A model generated the notes under the pieces. It was not told the origin of the DNA, searched no databases, and saw only the letters and a list, made by a program, of their open reading frames with translations. 64,000 nucleotides of DNA from positions 186,001 to 250,000 of the forward strand of contig NZ_KB891801.1 in assembly GCF_000373565.1 (NCBI RefSeq). Direction: 5' to 3'. Shown here one piece after another: positions 33,743-43,012 of the stretch (position 1 is its first letter; each line of letters begins with the position of its first letter). This DNA is from Streptomyces sp. HmicA12 (lineage in GTDB: Bacteria; Actinomycetota; Actinomycetes; Streptomycetales; Streptomycetaceae). The translations under genes and the position numbers were made by a program.

Positions 33743-35596
33743 CTACCGCAGCTCGTCCGGGCACGGCGTGCCCCGCGACCACCACTTGTAGGGCGCCGCC
33801 AGGTGATACGTGCCGGCACGCGGGGCGACCAGCTCCGTCCACTGGTCGCCGGACGCGTCCTCCTCGGTCTCGAACAGGCACCCGTGCACGTTCTCGTACC
33901 GCTTCGGCGAGAACTCGTCGCTCTCCCGGGCCCGCTTCGAGGCCTCGGTCTCCCTCGGCGCCTCCAGCGCCTTGCCGTCCGCGTCGACGACGGCCAGCCA
34001 GGGCGAGTACGGGACGCGGATGAGCACCCGGCCCGGCTTGGTCACCTCGATGGTCAGCTCGGCCTGCTCGGCGGCGTCCACGGCCGCGTTCGGCTCGGCC
34101 AGCGGCGTCGGGTCGGTGACGGCGAACAGCTGCCAGTTGTCGTCGCCCCAGACCTGCTTCAGATACGGCAGCCCGCGCTGCACCAGCTCCCGCTCACGCT
34201 CGCCGCCGTCACCGTCCGGTTCGCCCTTGGGGAGGACGACGTAGTGCACGGCCCAGCGCTTGAGCCACTGGTGATAGTTGGCCGAGTTGAGCGTGTCGTC
34301 GTAGAAGAGCGGGTTGCGCTTCATATCGGCCTGCCGGGTCCAGCCGCGGGCCAGGTTCACGTACGGGGCGAGCGCGGACGCCTCCCGGTGCGAACGGGCG
34401 GGAACGACCTCGACGCGGCCGCGCTCGGCCTTGACCTGCTGGAGTTCGTTGACGAGCGGGGCCAGTTCGCGGGCCCAGGAGGCGGCCGGGATCGTGTGCA
34501 CGACGTCGTAGGCCAACTTGCCTCCGACCCACCCGTTGAACCCGATGAACGCGATCACGGTGACGTACCACTTGCGTGAACGCGGCACCGTGAACGGCAG
34601 GGCGGCGAGCAGCGCGACGCCCGCGAAGAGCATCGGCAGACGCGTGATGTTGGTGCCGATCTGCGAGTTGACCAGCCACACGAGCAGCACGGACACGGTG
34701 TAGACGGCGGAGGTGATCCGGACCGTCACCCACTCCTTCGGAACGAGGAAGTGGACGAGGGCGCCGTAGACGAGCGGCAGCAGCGCCGACAGGAACGGCA
34801 TCGGCTGGGTGCCCGAGAACGGGAACAGCCACGCGGACAGCCCGACCACGGCGGCGGGCGCGAGTCCGAGCGCGTACGCGCCGGGCCGCCGCTTCTGCAG
34901 GAAGAGCGCGACGGCGACCAGCCCCACGAACAGGCCCGCCACCGGTGAAGAGGCCGTCGCGAGCCCGGCCAGCGGGGCGGCGACGACGGCCTTCGCCCAC
35001 CGCTTGTGACGCCAGCGGTACGGCCAGCAGAACACGGCGGCGACCGCCGCGAGCCCGAACATCATGCCGAGCCCGAAGGTGACGCGCCCCGACGCCCCGT
35101 TGCACACCAGGGCGAAGACGCCGGCGAGCGCGGGCCACAGGGGTCTCGCCACGACGCGCGCGCGGGTCAGGAGGAGAGTCAGCAGGGCGGCGGACAGGGT
35201 GCCCGCGACGATCATCGTCGTACGGACACCGAGCACGGCCATCAGGTACGGCGACACCACGCTGTACGAGACGGGGTGCATGCCGCCGTACCAGGCGAGG
35301 TTGTACGCGGAGTCGGGGTGCTGGCCGACGAACTCGGCCCAGGCGTCCTGAGCCGCGAGGTCACCGCCGCTGTTCGCGAACGTGAAGAACCAGATGAGGT
35401 GCAGCACCGCCGCGAGGGCGGTGGCGACGACGACCGGATGCCGATGGGCACGGTCCGTCCAGGAGGGCGCACCGTCACCGTCGGCGGGAGACGCGGACGG
35501 CTTTTGGCCCCCCGGCTCTCCGGCGCGGGGATGTATTCGTACGCCCCCCGCGCCCGGCTCGGCGTCATCAGGGAGCGTCGACTCCGTTGTGGTCAC
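33743..35596 (-). CDS. Polytopic membrane protein with extracytoplasmic C-terminal domain (paralogue A)
   Basis: 617 aa, function not recognised. A 60-residue hydrophilic N-terminus, then about ten predicted helices, then a ~200-residue C-terminal domain (from VEVVPARSHREASALAPYVNLARGWTRQAD in two parts). The first loop is well conserved with the paralogue: GGDLAAQDAWAEFV and YNLAWYGGMHPVSYSVVSPY. The plan (acidic residue in the first loop, C-terminal soluble domain) is reminiscent of GT-C glycosyltransferases, but no catalytic motif proves it. GTG 35596 was chosen for its GGGAG at proper distance; the frame is open to 35776. Divergent from paralogue B. Confidence 0.75.
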   Translation of the reverse strand: MTTTESTLPDDAEPGAGGVRIHPRAGEPGGQKPSASPADGDGAPSWTDRAHRHPVVVATALAAVLHLIWFFTFANSGGDLAAQDAWAEFVGQHPDSAYNLAWYGGMHPVSYSVVSPYLMAVLGVRTTMIVAGTLSAALLTLLLTRARVVARPLWPALAGVFALVCNGASGRVTFGLGMMFGLAAVAAVFCWPYRWRHKRWAKAVVAAPLAGLATASSPVAGLFVGLVAVALFLQKRRPGAYALGLAPAAVVGLSAWLFPFSGTQPMPFLSALLPLVYGALVHFLVPKEWVTVRITSAVYTVSVLLVWLVNSQIGTNITRLPMLFAGVALLAALPFTVPRSRKWYVTVIAFIGFNGWVGGKLAYDVVHTIPAASWARELAPLVNELQQVKAERGRVEVVPARSHREASALAPYVNLARGWTRQADMKRNPLFYDDTLNSANYHQWLKRWAVHYVVLPKGEPDGDGGERERELVQRGLPYLKQVWGDDNWQLFAVTDPTPLAEPNAAVDAAEQAELTIEVTKPGRVLIRVPYSPWLAVVDADGKALEAPRETEASKRARESDEFSPKRYENVHGCLFETEEDASGDQWTELVAPRAGTYHLAAPYKWWSRGTPCPDELR

Positions 35597-35851
35597 TGCT
35601 GACACTCCCGTACGTACCGTCGTTACCGACCGAGGGAACGTCCCGGCTCTGCCCCGGTCTCGCGACGCTAGCACGGGTCCTGCGGGCCGATGCCGCGGGA
35701 TGGTTCCGCACGTGGCCCGCGCGCACCGGCTCTTCCTGACGGCACACTCTTCGGTGGCGCCCCGCGGATGTGTCACGCGTCGGGCATCGCCTCAGCACTG
35801 AATAGCGTCTACAGAACCGACCACGTTCCCCGACCGAGACGGACACGCTCA

Positions 35852-37600
35852 GTGCACTCCACCGAACTGCCCGCCCCCGGCAACGCCCTCGGCGCAGGCA
35901 CTCCCGCCGAGCGTCGCGTCCCCGTGCCGTGGCACGTTCGCCACCGGATGCCGCTCCTGGTCACCGCGTGCACGGTGCCGCTGTACGGGCTGTGGTGGGC
36001 GGTCTTCGCGACCGGCGGCGGAGACCTCGCGGCCCAGGTGGCGTGGGCGGAATTCGCGCGGCAGTACCCGGGATACGCGTACAACCTGTTCTGGTACGGC
36101 GGTCTGCACACGGCGAACTACAGCGTGATCTCGCCCTACGTGATGGCGGCCATCGGTGTCGTCCCGATGACGCTGCTGTCCGGGCTCGCGTCCTCGTGGC
36201 TCGCCGGCGTGCTGATGCTCCGCGCCAAGGTGCGCCGGCCCCTGGCACCGGCGCTGGTCGCCGCTTTCTGTCTGTGGTGCCAGGTGGTGTCGGGACGTTC
36301 CACCTTCATGCTCGGCGTGGCCTTCGGGCTCGCGGCGGTCGTCGTCCTCGCGGGCGGACACGGCGCCGCGCGCCTCTCGGTCTCGGCCCTGTGCGCGGCG
36401 GTGTCGACGATGGCCAGTCCGGTGGCCGGCCTGTTCCTCGTCGTGGTCGGCGCCGCCCATCTGCTGACCCGCGACGGGAGCCGGGCGGCGTCGCTGCTCG
36501 TCCCTCCGGTCGTCGTCGTCGCCCTGACCACGTGGCTGTTCCCCTTCAAGGGCGAGCAACCGATGCCGTTCGGGCGGATCTGGCCGCCCGTTCTGCTGTG
36601 TGCCGTGATCCTGCTGACGGCACCGCGCGCGTGGCGCCTGCTGAGATGCGGGGCTGCCGTGTACGCGCTCGGGGTGGTCCTCACCTTCTTCGTCACCTCG
36701 CCCGTCGGAACGAATGTCGAGCGCCTCACGGAACTGGCCGCGCCACCGGCCCTGCTGGCCATCGCCCTGCACGGGTTCCACGGTGCCGAGGGCGGTTCCC
36801 CGGCCGGCGGACCGTTCACACCACGGCGCCGGCGGGCGGTCTGCGTCGTCGCTCTGTGTCTCTCCCTGACCTGGCTGTCGGGCAAGACGATCGCCGACAT
36901 CAGGGCCAACACGGAGGTTCCGGCCTGGGCGGTGCGGACGAGCGGCGTCGTCACCGAGCTCAAGCGACTGGGCGCCGAGCGCACACGCGTCGAGGTGGTG
37001 CCCGCCCGCGACCACCGCGAAGCGGCCGTCCTCGCCCCGTACATAAACATGGCCCGCGGCTGGAACCGCCAGGCCGACGTCGAACGCGGGCGGCTCTTCT
37101 ACGACGGGAACGGCGGCACGAACGTGCCGGAGGGTTCGTTCACCTCGGCCTCCTACCGCGCCTGGCTCGACCACTGGGCCGTGGGTTTCGTGGTCCTCCC
37201 CAAGGGGGCGCCCGACGGCCCGGCGAAGCTGGAGCACGCCCTGGTCATGAGCGAGCCGCGCTACCTGAAGCAGGTGTGGCACGACGCCAACTGGCAGATC
37301 TACCGCGTGCGGGACGCCGTGCCCCTCGTGGATCCGCCCGCTTCGGTGGCGAGTTCCGACGGAGCGAACCTGGTCGTGTCGATGCCGAAGGCAGGATCCG
37401 TCACCGTGCGGATCGCCTACTCACCCTGGCTGTGGGCGGATGCCGGCTGCCTGGCACCGTCCGGAGAGTTCACCCGCCTGACGGTGAAGGCCCCGGGCAC
37501 GGTCCGGATCAGCTCCGCCTACGGCGGGCCCTCGGGGAAGGGCGTGCGGTGTGCCCCGGGGACTGAAGGGGAGAACGAACGAGCGCCCGCCGGTCGGTGA
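35852..37600 (+). CDS. Polytopic membrane protein with extracytoplasmic C-terminal domain (paralogue B)
   Basis: 582 aa, clear paralogue of the protein encoded divergently at 33743. Shared blocks: GGDLAAQ-AWAEF, YNL-WYGG-H--(N/V)YSV-SPY, ASPVAGLF, WLFPF-G-QPMPF, VEVVPAR-HREA--LAPY, ARGW-RQAD, VVLPKG-PDG, YLKQVW-D-NWQ and I--PYSPWL. GTG 35852 is the first start after the divergent promoter region; helix 1 begins at residue 34. Function unknown. A perfect hairpin overlaps its stop codon. Confidence 0.75.
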   Translation: MHSTELPAPGNALGAGTPAERRVPVPWHVRHRMPLLVTACTVPLYGLWWAVFATGGGDLAAQVAWAEFARQYPGYAYNLFWYGGLHTANYSVISPYVMAAIGVVPMTLLSGLASSWLAGVLMLRAKVRRPLAPALVAAFCLWCQVVSGRSTFMLGVAFGLAAVVVLAGGHGAARLSVSALCAAVSTMASPVAGLFLVVVGAAHLLTRDGSRAASLLVPPVVVVALTTWLFPFKGEQPMPFGRIWPPVLLCAVILLTAPRAWRLLRCGAAVYALGVVLTFFVTSPVGTNVERLTELAAPPALLAIALHGFHGAEGGSPAGGPFTPRRRRAVCVVALCLSLTWLSGKTIADIRANTEVPAWAVRTSGVVTELKRLGAERTRVEVVPARDHREAAVLAPYINMARGWNRQADVERGRLFYDGNGGTNVPEGSFTSASYRAWLDHWAVGFVVLPKGAPDGPAKLEHALVMSEPRYLKQVWHDANWQIYRVRDAVPLVDPPASVASSDGANLVVSMPKAGSVTVRIAYSPWLWADAGCLAPSGEFTRLTVKAPGTVRISSAYGGPSGKGVRCAPGTEGENERAPAGR

Positions 37601-37613
37601 CCGGCGGGCGCTC
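37581..37613. terminator. Perfect 15-bp hairpin at the end of paralogue B
   Basis: GAGCGCCCGCCGGTC (37581-37595) pairs perfectly with GACCGGCGGGCGCTC (37599-37613) around a 3-nt loop; the stop codon TGA (37598-37600) is in the loop/stem. Separates convergent genes. Confidence 0.8.
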
Positions 37614-37614
37614 C

Positions 37615-37673
37615 CTCCCTGCTCCTGCTCCTGCTCCCTGCTCCTGCTCCCGCTCCCGCTCCCGCTCCCGCTC
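37615..37673. repeat. (CTGCTC/CCGCTC)n hexamer tract
   Basis: About nine degenerate hexamers, CTGCTC type on the left and CCGCTC type on the right, fill the spacer between the hairpin and the carboxypeptidase stop. Confidence 0.75.
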
Positions 37674-40164
37674 AGCCGACCCTGCGGAGCTTCGCGCCGA
37701 AGCCCGGCTCCGTGAGGTCCTTCTGGAGTGCCACCGGGACCTCGACGGCGTCGGCGTCGTTCTTGCCGTCGCCGACGCTCAGGACGCCGACCTGCGTGCC
37801 CGCCTTCGCCGAGTGCGGGATCGTCTTGCCCTTCTGCTCGTCCAGCGTCAGCCGGACCGTCAGGCCCGACCAGCCGACGGCGGAGACGTCCTTCGTGGCG
37901 ACGACCGGGGTGGTGCCGCCCAGGCCGTCGTCGACCTGGCCGACGACGTCGCCCTTCTTCACGACGGTCTTGGCGGTGAGCGCGCTCTGCCCCGACTCGA
38001 TCAGCTTCTTGACGACGCCGGTGACCTCGTCGATGTTGGCGGTGCCGTTGCGGCCGTACTGGCCGAGGGCCGCGCCGATGATCGTCTGCGTCTTGCCGTC
38101 GACCTTCCTCTCCGCGGCGAACAGGATGTTGCCGCCCGCCGCGGTGGTGGTGCCGGTCTTGATGCCGATGGCGACGGTCGGGACGAGCCCGAAGAAGTTG
38201 TTCTGCTTGTCGCCGTTGAGGTCCACGTAGCTGGGCTGGCGGGAGATCTCCTTGAAGACCGGGTTCTCCATCGCGGCACGGCCGAGCTTCACCAGGTCCT
38301 GCGCGGTGGAGACGGTCGTCTTGTCGAGGCCGCTGGGGTCCGTGTAGGTGGTGCTCTTCATGCCCAGCTCCTTGGCGGTCTTGTTCATCTTGTCGACGAA
38401 CGCGTCCTCGGAGGAGCTCTTGGTGTCCCAGCGCGCGAGCAGCTTGGCGATGTTGTTCGCGGACGGCAGCATGACCGCCTGAAGGGCCTCGTACTCGCTG
38501 ATCTGCTGGCCCTCGGTGACCTTCACGACCGACTCGTTCTCGGCCTTGCCGGTCTCGTAGTGCTTCTGCGCGGCCGCGTCGACCGGGATCTTCGGGCCCT
38601 TCTCACCCGGCTTCAACGGGTGGTCGCGCAGGATCAGATAGACCGTCATCACCTTGGCGATACTGGCGATCGGTACGGGCTTCTGGTTGCCGGACGTGCC
38701 GAACGTACCGATGCCGTTGACGTCCATGGCCGCCTGCCCCTGGCTCGGCCACGGCACGGACGGCTTGCCGCCCTCGAAGGAGACGGTCTCCTGCGCGGTG
38801 AGGTCGAGCGTCGGGGTCGGCAGTGGGCGCACGGCCTGTACGACTGCAAACACGACCACGAGCAGCAGGACCAGCGGCGTCCAGACCTTGACCCGGCGCA
38901 CGGTGGTGCGGACCCGGGTCTCCGGGGGCGGCGGGGTGTTGGTCAGCTCGGCCAGCAGGTCCAGCGGCGGCTTGGGCGGCAGGGGCTGCTGGGTGGTCCG
39001 CTCCGGGGCGGGGGGCTCCGCCGGTTGACCGGTCGACTTCTTGCCGGTGCCGGGTGCGGCGGGCGCGCCGGGTGCGGCCTTGTCGTCCAGCGGCTTGAGC
39101 GGCACGAACCTGCTGGTCCGCTCGGCCTCCGACTCCTCGGTCCCACTGGCTTTCGCCCACGACGGCTTGGCGTCGGACGGCTTCGCGTCGGACGGCTTGG
39201 CTTCAGGCGTCTTCGCGCCGGGCGCCTTGAGCATGGTGGTCGGCTGGTCGACCAGCGGCGCGACGGCCTTGAACACGGTGGTGGGCTGATCGGTGCCCTG
39301 AGCCTTGGCGGCGTCGGGCTCGGGCTCGGCGGCCCCGGCGTCGGTGGCGTCGGTGGCGTCGGCTTCGTCGTCGGAGGTGTCGGGCTTCGACTCGGCGGGC
39401 TTCGCATCCGCTACCGCGGACGGCTCGGGCTTGTCCTCATCGTCACTGTCAGCGTCGCCATCGCCATCGCCATCGCCATCGCCGTCATCGTCACCGGCGG
39501 GCGGCTTCGATGCCGCCGCAGGCTCCTCGGGCGCGGCCGACTCCGGCTCGGCATCCGCGTCGCTGACCGAGTCGTCCGCAACGGCCGACTCGGCCTCGGC
39601 GGCATCCGCGTCGACCGTCGGCTCAGTCTCGGGCTCGGCCGCGGCCGCGGCCGCGGCCGGCTCGGGACGATCCGTGGCGTCGTCGTCCGAAGCCTCGGCG
39701 GCGCCGGAGTCCTCCGCGACAGCAGCCACCGGCTCCCCGGCCTCACCACTCGGGTCGGACTCGGACTCGGGCTCGGACTCGGATTCGGTCTCCGCGTCCG
39801 CGTCCGCGCTCGGCGCGGCCTCGGCGTCGGTGCCGGCCTCATCGGCGTCACCGGACCCGTCCGCGTCCGACTCGGCGCCACCGTCCCCGCCGGAGACCCA
39901 CGCGGCCACCGCGGCCCTCAGCCGCGCGTCACCGGCCGCCTCGGACGGGGAACCCGCCTCACCGGCCTCCTCCGCGGCAGCGGCCGGCCCGGACCCGGCG
40001 TCCGCCGCCGCGACATCGCGGACCGAGAACACCGCCGTCGCCTGATCCACGCCCGACGCCGACGGGGTCTCCCGCGCCACCGCAATGCGCGGATCCCGCT
40101 TGTCCGGGACCGGCCCGCCCGACGCCTTCTGCTCTTCGCCCGACCTGTCGGGGGTCCCCGCCAC
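37672..40164 (-). CDS. D-alanyl-D-alanine carboxypeptidase with long acidic cytoplasmic N-terminus
   Basis: 830 aa. Residues about 1-425 are disordered, rich in Glu, Asp, Ala and Pro, and would be cytoplasmic; one membrane helix follows (about 427-445, WTPLVLLLVVVFAVVQAV), then an extracytoplasmic S11 peptidase domain with Ser501-x-x-Lys504 (SIAK), SAN (PSANN) and KTG (GIKTGTT), and a PBP5-C-like end. It trims the terminal D-Ala of peptidoglycan stem peptides. GTG 40164 has AGGAGG at good spacing (TTG 40167 is the alternative). The N-terminus repeats DQ(A/P)T(A/T)(V/M)(F/L) three times. SCO4439 of S. coelicolor has the same plan. Not clearly operonic. Confidence 0.9.
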   Translation of the reverse strand: MAGTPDRSGEEQKASGGPVPDKRDPRIAVARETPSASGVDQATAVFSVRDVAAADAGSGPAAAAEEAGEAGSPSEAAGDARLRAAVAAWVSGGDGGAESDADGSGDADEAGTDAEAAPSADADAETESESEPESESDPSGEAGEPVAAVAEDSGAAEASDDDATDRPEPAAAAAAAEPETEPTVDADAAEAESAVADDSVSDADAEPESAAPEEPAAASKPPAGDDDGDGDGDGDGDADSDDEDKPEPSAVADAKPAESKPDTSDDEADATDATDAGAAEPEPDAAKAQGTDQPTTVFKAVAPLVDQPTTMLKAPGAKTPEAKPSDAKPSDAKPSWAKASGTEESEAERTSRFVPLKPLDDKAAPGAPAAPGTGKKSTGQPAEPPAPERTTQQPLPPKPPLDLLAELTNTPPPPETRVRTTVRRVKVWTPLVLLLVVVFAVVQAVRPLPTPTLDLTAQETVSFEGGKPSVPWPSQGQAAMDVNGIGTFGTSGNQKPVPIASIAKVMTVYLILRDHPLKPGEKGPKIPVDAAAQKHYETGKAENESVVKVTEGQQISEYEALQAVMLPSANNIAKLLARWDTKSSSEDAFVDKMNKTAKELGMKSTTYTDPSGLDKTTVSTAQDLVKLGRAAMENPVFKEISRQPSYVDLNGDKQNNFFGLVPTVAIGIKTGTTTAAGGNILFAAERKVDGKTQTIIGAALGQYGRNGTANIDEVTGVVKKLIESGQSALTAKTVVKKGDVVGQVDDGLGGTTPVVATKDVSAVGWSGLTVRLTLDEQKGKTIPHSAKAGTQVGVLSVGDGKNDADAVEVPVALQKDLTEPGFGAKLRRVG
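39457..39480. repeat. (GCCATC)4 microsatellite in the carboxypeptidase gene
   Basis: Four perfect hexamers; on the coding strand they give an alternating Asp-Gly run in the acidic linker. Further Glu/Asp-coding near-repeats surround it (39410-39800). Confidence 0.75.
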
Positions 40165-40368
40165 CAATGCCTCCTCGACCGCTGACCACTACGCGCCGGC
40201 GCAAACCAGCACTGTCCGAACCATGTACCAGTGTCCTGTGTGGGGTCTTCACCCACGTGGTAGACGAGAACGACATACCTACTGGTTCCCGCCCAAAGCC
40301 CCCACGCACCCTCGACAAGCCAATGTGAGAGGGGTCACCCTGTCATTCATCCACGCGGGGAGGCATGG

Positions 40369-41109
40369 ATGGGCAGGAGCCGCAGAACACTTCCGGAGGA
40401 GCTTCTGCTGCTGGCGCTGGACCCGACCACGGGTACCACCGCACAGCCGCAGTCGCTCGACCTAGGTCTGGCCGGAGCACAGCTAGTAGAGCTGGCGCTG
40501 GCCGGACGGATAGCCCCAGACGGGGATCGTATCGCCGTGGTGGCACCACGGCCGACCGGAGATCCGACTCTGGACTGCGCGTTGGAGTTGCTGCGAAGGC
40601 GCGGCGCTCCTGTGCGGGCGGTCCACTGGATTGGCGGGCCACGACTGGGGCTTCGCCAGACCTACCTCTCGCACCTGGAGCGGTGCGGCATGGTGCATGC
40701 CGTGGCGGGACAGATGTGCGGGGTACTGCCGACGACTCGCTACCAGGCGACGGACACGGCTATCAGCCGGGAGATCAGGTCCCGGCTGGATTCAGCGATC
40801 CGTACCGGCGTTCCGCCGGACCCACGGACCGCGGCGCTCGCCGCGCTGGCCCACGCGGTCGGACTCGGCAAGCACCTGTACCCGGGGAACGAGGGACGAT
40901 CGTCCCGCTCCCGGCTGCGGGATCTGATCAGGCACGACCCCATGGGCGGCCTCGTGGCGCACGCCGTGATGGACGTCCAGAACGGTGTGGCCGCTCAGCC
41001 ACGCCGCTCGCCCGCCGCCCCGGCGGGCCGGGGCGCACCGGAACCCGCGAGCGGCGTTCCGATGCAACAGCAGCGCCGCGGATCCATGGCGCGCGCCGTC
41101 GCCCACTAG
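40369..41109 (+). CDS. GOLPH3/VPS74-like (GPP34) family protein
   Basis: 246 aa. N-terminus RTLPEELLLLALDPTTGTTAQPQSLDLGLAGAQLVELALAGRI (in parts) is the bacterial GPP34 opening; LDCALELLRRR and RTAALAALAHAVGLGKHLYPG are also typical. The eukaryotic relatives bind PI4P at Golgi membranes; the Streptomyces proteins' role is unknown. ATG 40369 has GGGGAGG in front. Last ~45 residues are Arg/Pro-rich and probably disordered. Same position near the carboxypeptidase and XRE genes as in S. coelicolor. Confidence 0.85.
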   Translation: MGRSRRTLPEELLLLALDPTTGTTAQPQSLDLGLAGAQLVELALAGRIAPDGDRIAVVAPRPTGDPTLDCALELLRRRGAPVRAVHWIGGPRLGLRQTYLSHLERCGMVHAVAGQMCGVLPTTRYQATDTAISREIRSRLDSAIRTGVPPDPRTAALAALAHAVGLGKHLYPGNEGRSSRSRLRDLIRHDPMGGLVAHAVMDVQNGVAAQPRRSPAAPAGRGAPEPASGVPMQQQRRGSMARAVAH

Positions 41110-41444
41110 TGAGCCGGCGACACCAGCACCACGCGTAACCGAAGCACTACTCGCACCACCCGCAACAGCGCCGCACCGCAGTCCCCAAAGACCCGGTTCG
41201 GGAGCCGCTGTACCGCGCGGGGCGATGCACCGGACATCCGTTCATCGAGCGGGTGCCCGGCCGTCGCCCCGCGCGGTCGCGTGTGCGCGTCGCGTTCGCA
41301 CAGGGTGTCCCCCGGGGCCCGCGACGGGTGCGTATCCCGTGCATATCCGCTGTTTGCCAGCGCTTGACGCCTGTTGGTGGCAATCTGCTCAGCAGCAGAT
41401 ACGCAACGTACAAAAAAATGCACGCAGCCGGAGGTGCACGTCCC
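41110..41444. promoter_or_regulatory. 335-bp gap upstream of the XRE gene, with hairpin
   Basis: No gene seen. At 41383-41400 ATCTGCT-CAGC-AGCAGAT is a perfect 7-bp inverted repeat just before an A-run (41412-41418). A TTGACG hexamer at 41364-41369 could be a -35 box, without a convincing -10. The inverted repeat may be an autoregulatory operator of the XRE protein. Confidence 0.4.
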
Positions 41445-42302
41445 GTGGCGTCCAACGTCAATCCCACCGTCAGGCGACGCCGGTTGGGCCAAGAGCTGCG
41501 CAGGCTCCGCGAGCTCAAGGGCATGACCGCCGAAGAGGTCGCCGAGCGCCTGCTGGTGTCACAGTCGAAGATCAGCCGCCTGGAGAACGGGCGGCGCAGC
41601 ATCAGCCAGCGCGACGTCCGCGACCTGTGCGGGGTGTACGAGGTCGAGGACCATCGGATCGTCGACTCGCTGATGCAGATGGCCAAGGACTCGCGCCAGC
41701 AGGGCTGGTGGCACTCCTTCGGCGACATCCCGTACAGCGTCTACATCGGCCTGGAGACGGACGCGGCGAGTCTCCGCGTCTACGACCCCCAGGTCGTCCC
41801 CGGCCTGCTGCAGACCCGGGGCTACGCCGAGGCGCTCATCAACGGCGCACTGCCGGAGACGACCCAGTCGGACATCGACAAGCGCGTCCAGGTCCGTATG
41901 CGCCGCCAGGAGCGCATCCAGGCGGCCGACCAGCCGCTGCGCCTGTGGACGGTCCTCGACGAGGCGGCGCTGAAGCGGACGGTCGGCGGCAAGAACGTCA
42001 TGCGCGAGCAGTTGGAGCACCTGGTCGAGCAGTCCCAACTGCCGCACGTCACCGTGCAGGTCATCCCGTTCGAGATGGGCGCGCACCCGGGTCTGAACGG
42101 GCAGTACGCGATTCTGGAGTTCCCCGACGCGGCGGATTCCAGCGTGGTCTACATCGAGGGCGTCACCAGCGACCTGTATCTGGAGAAGGCCAACGACGTG
42201 CAGAAGTACAGCGTCATGTACGAGCATCTGCGGGCACAGGCGCTGAATGTGGAGCAATCGCGACAGTTCATCTCGGAGATCGCGAAGGAGTACGCACGCT
42301 GA
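41445..42302 (+). CDS. XRE-family regulator with DUF5753 domain
   Basis: 285 aa. HTH_31 domain RRRRLGQELRRLRELKGMTAEEVAERLLVSQSKISRLENGRRSISQRDV (about 11-59) followed by the DUF5753 sensor domain (YDPQVVPGLLQTRGYAEALI; HVTVQVIPFEMGAHPGLNGQYAILEF; YVEG-type EGVTSDLYLE). This is the WhiJ-like class that Streptomyces pairs with a DUF397 gene. GTG 41445 with GGAGGTG 8 nt before; ATG 41418 upstream is less likely. Partner gene at 42575. Confidence 0.92.
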   Translation: MASNVNPTVRRRRLGQELRRLRELKGMTAEEVAERLLVSQSKISRLENGRRSISQRDVRDLCGVYEVEDHRIVDSLMQMAKDSRQQGWWHSFGDIPYSVYIGLETDAASLRVYDPQVVPGLLQTRGYAEALINGALPETTQSDIDKRVQVRMRRQERIQAADQPLRLWTVLDEAALKRTVGGKNVMREQLEHLVEQSQLPHVTVQVIPFEMGAHPGLNGQYAILEFPDAADSSVVYIEGVTSDLYLEKANDVQKYSVMYEHLRAQALNVEQSRQFISEIAKEYAR

Positions 42303-42574
42303 CGATCTTCGGAGGCAATTTCCGGAAGGTCGGATTCCGTCACCGATTCGCCGGTTTTCATGCCTCCGAGGCAAAGGCGCCGCACGGTACACCTTCGACT
42401 CCGCATGGCGGAAGACCTCTATGGAATATGCCATCCGGTTGAGTGAATGGCCGCTTCACGCACCCAAGTTGGCGAGTAGCGTCGATCACGCCATCAAGAC
42501 ACGATCGTTGGCGAGAACCGCTCTGGATCACCGAGCGGGGCTGCAATTCGACCACTGGCTAGACCGGAGCAAAC
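42303..42574. other. A/T-richer spacer between XRE and DUF397 genes
   Basis: 272 bp without a gene. G+C is visibly lower than nearby. CGGAGGCA (42310-42317) and TGCCTCCG (42361-42368) are inverted 8-bp arms 43 bp apart. Likely holds the DUF397 promoter. Confidence 0.4.
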
Positions 42575-42775
42575 ATGGCCATCCAGCAAGGCACCGCGGA
42601 TTCCTGGATCAAGTCCTCGTATTCCACGGGCAACGGAGCGTGTGTAGAGGTCAAGTCCCCCGTGCTGCACGCCATCGCGGTGCGGGACTCGAAGGTCACG
42701 GAAGGGCCTTCGATCGGCTTCGCCCCCGACTCGTGGAATGCGTTCGTGCACGAGGTGAGCACGGGAGCGTTCTGA
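42575..42775 (+). CDS. DUF397 small protein
   Basis: 66 aa. Family core WIKSSYSTGNGACVEVK, VRDSK and the C-terminal SWNAFVHEVSTGAF are present. DUF397 proteins are nearly always next to an XRE-DUF5753 regulator and act as its antagonist or modulator, as in the whiJ/bldB-type loci; that role is inferred from the pairing here. Confidence 0.92.
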   Translation: MAIQQGTADSWIKSSYSTGNGACVEVKSPVLHAIAVRDSKVTEGPSIGFAPDSWNAFVHEVSTGAF

Positions 42776-42858
42776 CAGGCAGAACGGAGGAGTACCGAGA
42801 CACTGACGTACCGAAGCACCACGGCACAACAATCGCATATGCACCATCAAGCACCACC

Positions 42859-42914
42859 GCATCACTGCATCACCGCATCACCGCATCACTGCATCACTGC
42901 ATCACCGCATCACT
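42859..42914. repeat. 8-bp tandem repeat, seven units
   Basis: Seven consecutive GCATCAC(T/C) units, perfect except for the alternating last base, in the 237-bp gap between the DUF397 gene and the next, convergent gene. No spacers of unique sequence, so not CRISPR. Confidence 0.9.
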
Positions 42915-43012
42915 GTTGGAGCCCTCTCGACTGGTTCGCCGTCCTGGCCGAGGGGGCTCGGCCGTGTCCGCGTACGGTTCGCTGCCGGCTCCGCTCCCGG
43001 CAGCCGCTCCCG

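Noticed and set aside
42859..42914. Possible CRISPR array
   Set aside because: Units are 8 bp and contiguous with no unique spacers, and no cas genes are in the window.
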